Below, one piece after another: positions 34,367 through 41,806 of a stretch of DNA of 64,000 bases. How positions within the stretch are numbered: the first letter of the stretch is position 1; every line of letters begins with the position of its first letter. The DNA comes from Salinisphaera dokdonensis (GTDB lineage: Bacteria > Pseudomonadota > Gammaproteobacteria > Nevskiales > Salinisphaeraceae). The position numbers and the translations under genes are program-made. Location of the stretch: assembly GCF_040361215.1 (NCBI RefSeq), contig NZ_APND01000001.1:62001-126000 (forward strand), read 5' to 3'. The notes below the pieces were generated by a model. That model worked only from the letters and a program-made list of their open reading frames with translations, made no database searches and was not told the origin of the DNA.

Positions 34367-35866
34367 TCAGCTTTCGCGCACGATGCGCCAGCCACCGTCT
34401 TCACGCACCAGCGTGACGCGTTTGCGCTCACGGTCCTCGTAGGTGTTGGACTGGTAGTGCTGGTTGAAGCTGGCCTGCGCACGGTCCGCACCAAGCAGGC
34501 TGACCTGCAGGTCGCTCACTTCGACCTTGATCCAGGCCGGCGCGCCTAGCGACTGACGCCGGCTACGGACCCAGTCGCTCAGCGAGGTGCCGCCACGCGG
34601 CTCGTAGTTGTCGCTGTACGCGTTCAGATAGCCGCCGATATCCTGTTCTGACCAGGCAGCCGCCCAGTCGCGCAAGGCGCTTTCCACAGACTGGCGGGCC
34701 TGCGCCTCGCTCTCGGCCTGCATCTGGGCAGGCGCTGATCCGGCCGGCGCGCTCTCAGTGGACTCGCCGGCCATCGCCACTTCTGCCGCCTGGCCCGACC
34801 CATCGGCCTCGTCCTGCGGCGGTGCCTCACTCGTCGGCGGCGCCTCGCTGACGATTTGGCTGTCGACGCTCTCGGTTTCCGCCGGCGTGGCCTGCTTCGC
34901 AACCGTGAACGCGACGTCATCGGCTTCGCCTTCGCGCAGGATCTGCCAGCCGTCAGCCGTCTCGCCGAGGAGCAGCGCCTTGCGCTCCTCGTCCTGGTAG
35001 GTATTGGACTGATAGCGCTGAGTAAAGGACACCAGCGCCTGTTCACCGCGCCGCTCGATCGACGTGTTGCTCAAACCGATATCGATACGCGCGGGCGCAC
35101 TGACACGGTCACGCCGCTGGGCAGCCCATTGCGAGCGGCTCATGCCGTTGCCTGGCACGAACGCATCGCCGTACATCGACAGATAGCCGTTGACGTCCTG
35201 CGCCGACCAGAGCTTGGCCCAGGTCTGCAGCGTCGCCTGCGGCGTACTCGTGTCGACTGCCACCTTGGCCTGGGCGTTGCGTGTGACGTTCGGCACCGCG
35301 GGCGGCGTGGGCTGCGTGGGCTGCGCCTGCGACGAGGAACCGCCGCCGGCATTCATGCCGCCGCCAATGAACTCGGCCAGTTGCTGACTCTTGGCGCGCG
35401 CGATCGCGTTGTCGCTCTCGAGTTCACCGGCGCGGCTATAGGCACTCTGGGCCATCGCGACATAAATATCGCCGAGATTCTCTTGTGCAGGCCCGTGTTC
35501 CGAGTTGAGCTCGACCGCCTTTTCCAGCGCCTGTTGAGCACCATCCAGATCGTTGTTTCGCGCGCGCAAAACACCGAGATTGTTCCAGCCCTCGGCCATA
35601 TCGGGGTTGTTCTCGACCAGCGCGTTGAACACATCAAGCGCGCCATCGGTATCGCCATTGCGTGCCAGCGCCAGCCCCTTTAGGAAACGCGCCTCCGCGT
35701 CGTTCGGCGACTCTGCCAGCACTTCGTCGAGCGCCTGGACGGCAGCCGCAAAATTATTCTGCGCCAGCGCCTGACGAGCGCTCTGCATATCAGCATGTGC
35801 GATACCGCCTGCCAGCGCGGAAACAATGAGCGCCGTGGCGGCCGTGGTCTTGATTCTGGTGGTCAT
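34367..35866 (-). CDS. Periplasmic TPR protein with two tandem Cds6/NTF2-like domains
   Basis: This 499-residue protein starts with a signal peptide (MTTRIKTTAATALIVSALAGGIAHAD). Three TPR-like repeats follow (about residues 28-135). Two copies of the same roughly 105-residue domain lie at about 212-316 and 393-499. Shared features of the copies are LQTWAKLWSAQDVNGYLSMY versus LRDWAAAWSEQDIGGYLNAY, a QRR/RRQ stretch, and RYQSNTYQDEERK versus HYQSNTYEDRERK, each ending in a W-containing strand. This domain is the C-terminal part of what databases call Cds6-family L,D-transpeptidase-associated proteins, by recall. No YkuD catalytic motif is present, so a structural or adaptor role is more likely than enzyme activity. 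Confidence 0.8.
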   Translation of the reverse strand: MTTRIKTTAATALIVSALAGGIAHADMQSARQALAQNNFAAAVQALDEVLAESPNDAEARFLKGLALARNGDTDGALDVFNALVENNPDMAEGWNNLGVLRARNNDLDGAQQALEKAVELNSEHGPAQENLGDIYVAMAQSAYSRAGELESDNAIARAKSQQLAEFIGGGMNAGGGSSSQAQPTQPTPPAVPNVTRNAQAKVAVDTSTPQATLQTWAKLWSAQDVNGYLSMYGDAFVPGNGMSRSQWAAQRRDRVSAPARIDIGLSNTSIERRGEQALVSFTQRYQSNTYQDEERKALLLGETADGWQILREGEADDVAFTVAKQATPAETESVDSQIVSEAPPTSEAPPQDEADGSGQAAEVAMAGESTESAPAGSAPAQMQAESEAQARQSVESALRDWAAAWSEQDIGGYLNAYSDNYEPRGGTSLSDWVRSRRQSLGAPAWIKVEVSDLQVSLLGADRAQASFNQHYQSNTYEDRERKRVTLVREDGGWRIVRES

Positions 35867-35953
35867 CGAAACTGAATCCCCCGAGCGATGTTCTGATCCG
35901 ATCATATTATGCCGTGTCGTCATCAGCTTGCGACGCAAACGAACGCCAAAGCC

Positions 35954-37054
35954 CTAGTCGCGCTCAGCCGCGATTGGCGACAGCGTGTTCTGGACGTCGG
36001 CGTTCTGCGCGCGATGCCGCAGCGCATGGTCGAGTAGCGTAAGTGCGAGCATAGCTTCCGCGATGGGTGTCGCCCGCAGACCCACACAGGGATCGTGCCG
36101 CCCGGTGGTGCGCATCTGCGTGGCATTGCCCTGGGTGTCGATAGTGTCACCCGGAATGATGATGCTCGAGGTCGGCTTGAGCGCCATGCTCGCGCGAATG
36201 GTCTGCCCGCTGGATATACCGCCCTGGATGCCACCGGAATGGTTGCTTGAAAAGCCTTCCGGCGCCATCTCGTCGCGATGTTCGGAGCCGCGCTGGTTGA
36301 CCACCGCAAAGCCGTCGCCAATCTCCACGCCCTTGACCGCATTGATGCTCATCAGCGCCTTGGCGATTTCCGCATCCAGGCGATCGAAGACCGGCTCGCC
36401 CCAGCCCGGCGGCACACCGGTGGCGATGACGTTGATACGCGCGCCGATCGAGTCGCCGTCCTTGCGCAACGCGTTGATGTAGTTCTCGAGCTCTTCCAGC
36501 CGTGCCGGCTCGGCGCAGAAGAACGGATTCTGGTTGGCGGCATCGAGATCGTCGCAACCGAGCGTGAGCGGGCCCATCTGCGCGAGATAGCCCTGAATAC
36601 GGACGCCGAAGCGCTCGGCCAGGACCTTGCGCGCGACCGCGCCGGCCGCTACACGGGTTGCCGTCTCTCGGGCCGAGGAGCGCCCGCCACCGCGATAGTC
36701 GCGGATGCCGTACTTCTGCAGGTAGGCGTAATCGGCGTGGTTGGGCCGGAACACGTCCTTGATCTTGGAATAGTCACGCGAGCGTTGGTCGGTGTTCTCG
36801 ATGATCAGGCTGATCGGCGTGCCCGTGGTCTTGCCTTCGAACACGCCGGAGACGATACGCGCGGCGTCGTCCTCGCGGCGCTGAGTGACATAGCGCGACG
36901 TGCCGGGCTTACGCCGATCCAGATCGGCCTGCAATTCCGCCTCGCTGATCTCGATGCCCGGCGGACAGCCGTCGATGATGCAGCCGATCGCCGGCCCATG
37001 GCTTTCGCCAAAGGTGGTGACCGTGAATCGTTCGCCCCAGGTATTGCCAGCCAT
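35954..37054 (-). CDS. aroC: Chorismate synthase
   Basis: AroC makes chorismate from EPSP using reduced FMN, the last step of the shikimate pathway. The 366-residue protein shows RFTVTTFGESHGPAIGCIIDG, GTPISLIIENTDQRSRDY, RGGGRSSARETATRVAAGA and NHSGGIQGGISSGQ. RTTGRHDPCVGLRATPI lies near the C-terminus. It follows prmB by 6 nt, a common pairing. Confidence 0.97.
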   Translation of the reverse strand: MAGNTWGERFTVTTFGESHGPAIGCIIDGCPPGIEISEAELQADLDRRKPGTSRYVTQRREDDAARIVSGVFEGKTTGTPISLIIENTDQRSRDYSKIKDVFRPNHADYAYLQKYGIRDYRGGGRSSARETATRVAAGAVARKVLAERFGVRIQGYLAQMGPLTLGCDDLDAANQNPFFCAEPARLEELENYINALRKDGDSIGARINVIATGVPPGWGEPVFDRLDAEIAKALMSINAVKGVEIGDGFAVVNQRGSEHRDEMAPEGFSSNHSGGIQGGISSGQTIRASMALKPTSSIIIPGDTIDTQGNATQMRTTGRHDPCVGLRATPIAEAMLALTLLDHALRHRAQNADVQNTLSPIAAERD

Positions 37055-37060
37055 AGTCTT

Positions 37061-37996
37061 CTATTCCGTGGTCTCGAGCTGCGCCGCAACCCAGGCGCGC
37101 AGGTCCTCCGCTTCGAGCACGCCCACGCCGAGCCCGCCGCGTTCCAGTTCGACCCATGTTATCGGCAGATCGGGATGGGCCTGTTCCAACAGAAAGGCGC
37201 TGTAGCCAACTTCAAGGACGAGCAGTCCGTCCTCGCTGAGATAATCGCAGGCATCGAACAGCAATCGCGTGACCAGTGACAGGTCGTTGGTGTTGCCGTG
37301 GAAGGCGAAACCCGGCTCATGCAGGTATTCCGGCGCCAGGCCTTCCCATTCGTCGCGGGTGACGTACGGCGGATTGGTAACGATCAGATCGAACCGTTCG
37401 GCAGGCAGCCCGTCGAACAGATCTGCCTCGACATACTCCACCTGCGGGCCGATATCGTGCTTGTCGCTGTTGATACGGGCAACGTCGAGCGCGTCGCGAC
37501 TGGCATCGGTAGCGACCACGCGCGCTTCGGGAAAAGCCAGCGCACAGGCGATGGCGATAGCCCCGCTGCCCGTACACAAGTCGAGGACGGAAAGCGGCTC
37601 CCGGTGGCCGAGCCAAGGCTGGAACTCGGTCTCCACCAGCTCTGCGATCGGCGAACGCGGCACGATCACTCGTTCGTCGACAAAGAACTCGAGCCCGGCG
37701 AACCAGGCTTTCTGCGTTATGTAGGCAGCCGGTTGGCGACTATCGATACGACGCTCGATGATCGCGACCACGGCACGGCGCTCATCCGGCGTGAGCGTGG
37801 CATCGAGATAGACATCCGGCATGCTCGGGTCGAGACGCAGCGTATCGAGCACCAGATGCGCGGCCTCGTCGACCGGGTTATCGCTGCCGTGGCCGAACGC
37901 CAGTCCCGCGGCGGCGAACTGCGACGCTCCCCAGCGGATATAGTCCAGCACGCGAGTGAGCGTGCTGACGATCTCGTTGCGTTCGTTCTCCGTCAT
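37061..37996 (-). CDS. prmB: Ribosomal protein uL3 N5-glutamine methyltransferase
   Basis: PrmB methylates a glutamine of ribosomal protein L3. The 311-residue protein has the N-terminal helical domain (DYIRWGASQFAAAGLAFGHG) typical of PrmB rather than PrmC. The SAM motif is LDLCTGSGAIAIACAL and the Gln-binding motif is NPPYV. FHGNTNDLSLV is a further family feature. The gene is the first of a prmB-aroC pair. Confidence 0.95.
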   Translation of the reverse strand: MTENERNEIVSTLTRVLDYIRWGASQFAAAGLAFGHGSDNPVDEAAHLVLDTLRLDPSMPDVYLDATLTPDERRAVVAIIERRIDSRQPAAYITQKAWFAGLEFFVDERVIVPRSPIAELVETEFQPWLGHREPLSVLDLCTGSGAIAIACALAFPEARVVATDASRDALDVARINSDKHDIGPQVEYVEADLFDGLPAERFDLIVTNPPYVTRDEWEGLAPEYLHEPGFAFHGNTNDLSLVTRLLFDACDYLSEDGLLVLEVGYSAFLLEQAHPDLPITWVELERGGLGVGVLEAEDLRAWVAAQLETTE

Positions 37997-38186
37997 ACCT
38001 GCTCGTTGTCTGGCGACATTGTTTTATTTAATTCCGGCCCTTGGCGCTCTTTGGAAACACGCCTGACAGCGCGCGTCTAGACCACAGAGCGGGCCGAGGC
38101 GCAGCTAGGATAAACCACCTGAGCACTTTGCGTGCCGCCACCGTAGCGCTACGCTGCGCGCATCTATCGAGCGACCCCTTCTGCAC

Positions 38187-39083
38187 ATGACCTCGTCCAC
38201 CTCGGCCAGCTTTGCTGACCGCCTGTTCGCCGGCCTGCTCTGGCTGCTGCCCACTCGGGCTATCTCGCGCGCTGCGCATTCTCTGGCGCGCTCGCGCATG
38301 CCTTGGCTGAAGCAGCGGTTGATCGACGCGTTCATGCGGCTCTACCCGGGCATCGACATGGCCGAGGCCGCCCAGCCTGACCCGAAGGCCTATTCCAGTT
38401 TCAACGCGTTCTTCACCCGCGCGCTCGCGCCCGGCGCGCGGCCGATGCCGGTCGATCGTGAACAGATTGTATCGCCCGTGGACGGCACGCTCGGCGCTTT
38501 CGGAGACGCCACCACGGGCATGATCTGCCAGACCAAGGGCATGGCCTACGACCTACGCACCCTGCTGGGGGGCAGCGAAGCCTGGTCGGCCGCTTTTCTG
38601 GGCGGGCGCTATGCGACCTTCTACCTCGCACCGGACAATTATCACCGTGTTCACATGCCGCTCGACGGCTGCGTGCGCGAAATGCGCTACGTTCCGGGAC
38701 GCCTTTTCGGCGTCAATCCGCGCTGCGTGCGCGCCATTCCGCGTCTGTTCGCCCGCAACGAGCGCCTGGTCACGCTGTTCGATACGGCGGTGGGGCCCAT
38801 GGCCGTGGTCATGGTCGGCGCGTTCATCGTAGGCGGCATCCATACCCGCTGGGCCGGCCAGATCTGCCCGCCCCATCGCCCCGCGCCACGTGACGAGAGC
38901 TTTGCCGATACGGCGCTCGAGCAGGCGTATTACGCACGTGGGGAGGAAATGGGCCGCTTTTCGATCGGCTCGAGCGTAATCCTGCTGTTCGGCCCTGGCG
39001 CCCTGGCTTGGCAAGACGGTATCGAGAACGGGCAGAAACTGGTGCTCGGGCAATCCATCGCGCGGCTTGGCAGCGGCGCTTAG
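38187..39083 (+). CDS. psd: Phosphatidylserine decarboxylase proenzyme
   Basis: Psd decarboxylates phosphatidylserine to phosphatidylethanolamine at the inner membrane. The 298-residue protein has FNAFFTRAL, VSPVDGTLGAFG, NYHRVHMPLDG and the C-terminal self-cleavage site. The usual LGST is IGSS here (FSIGSSVILLF, about residue 262). The Gly-Ser bond that yields the pyruvoyl group is kept, so activity is expected. No strong ribosome-binding site precedes the ATG. It is divergent from prmB with 190 bp between starts and convergent with epmA (24 bp between stops). Confidence 0.94.
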   Translation: MTSSTSASFADRLFAGLLWLLPTRAISRAAHSLARSRMPWLKQRLIDAFMRLYPGIDMAEAAQPDPKAYSSFNAFFTRALAPGARPMPVDREQIVSPVDGTLGAFGDATTGMICQTKGMAYDLRTLLGGSEAWSAAFLGGRYATFYLAPDNYHRVHMPLDGCVREMRYVPGRLFGVNPRCVRAIPRLFARNERLVTLFDTAVGPMAVVMVGAFIVGGIHTRWAGQICPPHRPAPRDESFADTALEQAYYARGEEMGRFSIGSSVILLFGPGALAWQDGIENGQKLVLGQSIARLGSGA

Positions 39084-39107
39084 ATACGGACTCGGCAGCC
39101 TGTAGCG

Positions 39108-40058
39108 CTAGCGCCGCATCCAGTCGAAGGCGAGCACCGGCGCGAGGGCATCGAACCCGCACGTCAGCGCCAACAGGCGATCGACGCCCAGGGCCACGCC
39201 TGCACAGCGCGGCAGCCCCGCATCCATGGCGGCCAGCAGTCGGTCATCGCGCGGGGTCTCCGGCGCGTTTGCCTTGGCGCGCAGACGGTGCTCGCGATCC
39301 ATGCGCTCACGGGCGAGTGCTACGTCCGTGAGCTCCTGGGCGCCGTTGGCCAATTCCACGCCCTGCCAGAAGCACTCGAAACGCTCCGCGATACGTGGAT
39401 CATTGGCGCGGGTTTCCACGAGCACCGCGTCTTCCGCCGGGAACCCGGTCACGCAGATGGGCGCATCGCGGCCGAGCGAGGGCTGCACCGCCAGGCTCAT
39501 GATCAGATCGAGCCAGAACGCGCGATCGCTGCGGTCCTCGACCGTATGCGGCGCGAGATCCTGATGGATTGCCCACGCGGCAAGTTGCGGTGTGTTGCTG
39601 GTAATCGGATCGAGGCCGGTAACCGCCTCGAATACGTCGCGATAACGACGGCGCGGCGCGCAGGTCAGACCGGTCACAGCACCCATCAGCGCTTCGGTTT
39701 CGTCGATGATGTCGGTCACCGTCGCTTCCGGGCGGTACCACTCGAGCATGCAGAACTCGGGGTTATGCCAGCGTCCGGCTTCGCCGGCCCGAAACACGGG
39801 CCCGAGCTGATAGATCGGCCCCGAGCCCGCGGCCAGCAGGCGCTTGAGCGCATGCTCCGGGGACGGCACGAGATGCCCTGCCGATTCGACTACGAACGTA
39901 TGCAGCCCGCGTTCGGACGGCGCCGCAGAACTGATCAGCGGCGTATCGACCTCGAGCACACCGCGCTCGGCCATGAAGGCGCGCAGGTCGCCGCGCAGAC
40001 GCGCGCGTCGTTCGAGCGTGGGCCAGCTCGCCCCGGGCCGCCAGTTTTCAGCCGACAC
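39108..40058 (-). CDS. epmA: EF-P lysine--lysine ligase EpmA
   Basis: EpmA (PoxA/GenX) is a truncated class II lysyl-tRNA synthetase that attaches (R)-beta-lysine to a conserved lysine of elongation factor P. The 316-residue protein consists only of the catalytic core, with no anticodon-binding domain. It has FMAERGVLEVDTPLI, the PSPEHALKRLLAAG loop, IYQLGPVFRAGEAGRWHNPEFCMLEWYR (motif 2) and the C-terminal GVALGVDRLLALT (motif 3). It lies 15 nt after efp on the same strand. Confidence 0.96.
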   Translation of the reverse strand: MSAENWRPGASWPTLERRARLRGDLRAFMAERGVLEVDTPLISSAAPSERGLHTFVVESAGHLVPSPEHALKRLLAAGSGPIYQLGPVFRAGEAGRWHNPEFCMLEWYRPEATVTDIIDETEALMGAVTGLTCAPRRRYRDVFEAVTGLDPITSNTPQLAAWAIHQDLAPHTVEDRSDRAFWLDLIMSLAVQPSLGRDAPICVTGFPAEDAVLVETRANDPRIAERFECFWQGVELANGAQELTDVALARERMDREHRLRAKANAPETPRDDRLLAAMDAGLPRCAGVALGVDRLLALTCGFDALAPVLAFDWMRR

Positions 40059-40073
40059 AGGGCACTCGATGCA

Positions 40074-40646
40074 TCAGCTTTCGCTGGCGCGCGAGACGTA
40101 CTCGCCCTTGCGGGTGTCTACCTTCAACGTCTCGCCTTCTTCGATAAAAAGCGGTACGCGCACCACTGCACCGGTTTCCAGCGTGGCCGGCTTGCCGCCG
40201 CCGCCTGAGGTATCACCGCGTACACCGGGGTCCGTCTCGGTCACGGTGAGGATCACGAAGTTCGGCGCATCGACCTGCAACGGCGTGCCGTTCCAGAGCG
40301 TTATGCTGCACATGTCCTGGGCCTTGATCCATTTCGCCGACTCACCGACGGCGGCCTCGCCTGCCTGATACTGCTCGAAGCTGTTCGGCTCCATGAAGTG
40401 CCAGAACTCTCCGTCGTGATAGAGAAACTGCAGGTCGAGATTGAACACATCGGCCGCTTCAACGGTATCGCCGGACTTGAAGGTCCGCTCGACGACACGA
40501 TTGGTCTTGAGATTGCGCATCTTCACGCGGTTGAAAGCCTGGCCCTTGCCTGGCTTCACGAACTCATTCTCGACGATGTTGTACGGATCACCGTCAATGA
40601 TGATCTTGAGTCCGCCCTTGAACTGGTTAGTGCTGAACGTGGCCAT
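40074..40646 (-). CDS. efp: Elongation factor P
   Basis: EF-P relieves ribosome stalling at polyproline stretches. The 190-residue three-domain protein begins MATFSTNQFKGGLKIIIDG and has VKPGKGQAF around the modified lysine (Lys34). It also has FMEPNSFEQYQ, TDPGVRGDTSGGGGKPA and the C-terminal VDTRKGEYVSR. The ATG at 40646 was chosen by homology; the frame remains open upstream without resemblance to EF-P. The ribosome-binding site is poor. The lysine and the adjacent epmA and epmB indicate beta-lysylation rather than rhamnosylation. Confidence 0.97.
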   Translation of the reverse strand: MATFSTNQFKGGLKIIIDGDPYNIVENEFVKPGKGQAFNRVKMRNLKTNRVVERTFKSGDTVEAADVFNLDLQFLYHDGEFWHFMEPNSFEQYQAGEAAVGESAKWIKAQDMCSITLWNGTPLQVDAPNFVILTVTETDPGVRGDTSGGGGKPATLETGAVVRVPLFIEEGETLKVDTRKGEYVSRASES

Positions 40647-40698
40647 AGAAGCTTGTTTTTGCGTGAATGAAATCGCGCGCAACTGCAATTCGCGAAGG

Positions 40699-40727
40699 TT
40701 GGCGCGGCGAGGGTAGCGCTCTACACT
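40699..40727 (+). promoter_or_regulatory. Promoter of epmB, possibly giving a leaderless mRNA
   Basis: TTGGCG (40699-40704) and TACACT (40722-40727) are 17 bp apart. The predicted transcription start lies at or within about 2 nt of the epmB ATG at 40735. No ribosome-binding site is seen, consistent with a leaderless transcript. Confidence 0.55.
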
Positions 40728-40734
40728 GCGTGGC

Positions 40735-41802
40735 ATGCATTCTGCAATTGCCGAGTCGATGCGCGTACCAGCCGTTGATCGCGTCAGTCTATCGCAAAGC
40801 GACGGCGGCTGGCAGCAGGCGATGCGTGGCGCCATCACCGACGTGGATACGCTTTTCGACCTGCTCGCCCTGCCCGAGCGCTATCGCGAACCGGCACGTC
40901 GGACCGCCGCCGGATTCGGGCTTCGCGTGCCGCGCGGCTACGTGGCGCGTATGCGCCGCGGCGATATCGACGACCCGCTGCTACGTCAGGTCCTGCCGAT
41001 CGACGCCGAAAATGACGTCGTTCCCGGGTTCGACATCGACGCAGTCGGCGACAGCGACAGCGCGCTGGGCGACGGCGTACTGCACAAATATCACGGCCGC
41101 GCGCTGCTCGTGACCACCGGCGCCTGTGCCGTGCATTGTCGCTACTGCTTTCGTCGGCACTTCGACTACGCGAGCCAGCACGCGGGCGCACGACAAGGCC
41201 ATGCTGCACTCGACCACATCGCGGCCGATACCAGTATTCGTGAAGTCATTCTTTCCGGTGGCGACCCCTTGTCGCTAAGCAACCAACGACTGGCCGTGAT
41301 CGGCGCCGGCCTCGACGATATTTCGCACGTCACACGGCTACGCATACACACGCGTACCGCAGTGGTCCTGCCAGAACGTATCGACGATGCCTTCGTGGAC
41401 TGGGTGGCCGGTCGCCCTCAGCAGTGCGTCATTGTCATCCACGCGAATCACGCACAGGAACTCGACGAAGCCGTGGCACAGCGCATGGGCCGACTGCGCG
41501 AGGCGGGCGCTACCCTGCTTAACCAAGCCGTGCTGCTTCGCCGCGTGAATGACGACGCTGAAACACTGGCTGCGCTGAGCGAGCGGCTCTTCAGCATCGG
41601 CGTGATGCCGTACTATCTGCATATGCTCGATCGCGTAGCGGGCACGGCCCATTTCGAGGTCGACGAAGCGGCGGCAAAGCAGCTGATGACAGACCTCGCC
41701 GGCCGGCTTCCCGGGTATCTCGTGCCGCGGCTGGCGCGGGAGAACGCCGGGGAACAGGCCAAACAGGTGCTCGGCCATAGCGCCGAGGCGACGGGCTTAT
41801 GA
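40735..41802 (+). CDS. epmB: EF-P beta-lysylation protein EpmB (lysine 2,3-aminomutase-like)
   Basis: EpmB is a radical-SAM, PLP-dependent enzyme converting (S)-lysine to (R)-beta-lysine for EF-P modification. The 355-residue protein has the radical-SAM CxxxCxxC motif in GACAVHCRYCFRRHF and then SGGDPLSLSNQRL. The PLP-binding C-terminal region has YYLHMLDRVAGTAHFEV. It is divergent from efp with an 88-bp shared control region, and the FimX-like gene starts 4 nt after its stop. EpmC, which hydroxylates the modified lysine in E. coli, is not in the window. Confidence 0.95.
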   Translation: MHSAIAESMRVPAVDRVSLSQSDGGWQQAMRGAITDVDTLFDLLALPERYREPARRTAAGFGLRVPRGYVARMRRGDIDDPLLRQVLPIDAENDVVPGFDIDAVGDSDSALGDGVLHKYHGRALLVTTGACAVHCRYCFRRHFDYASQHAGARQGHAALDHIAADTSIREVILSGGDPLSLSNQRLAVIGAGLDDISHVTRLRIHTRTAVVLPERIDDAFVDWVAGRPQQCVIVIHANHAQELDEAVAQRMGRLREAGATLLNQAVLLRRVNDDAETLAALSERLFSIGVMPYYLHMLDRVAGTAHFEVDEAAAKQLMTDLAGRLPGYLVPRLARENAGEQAKQVLGHSAEATGL

Positions 41803-41806
41803 ACTC

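Noticed and set aside
37997..38186. Promoter candidate TTGCGT-16-TACGCT before psd
   Set aside because: The match is weak and the 190-bp divergent gap gives no other support, so it is not listed as a feature.
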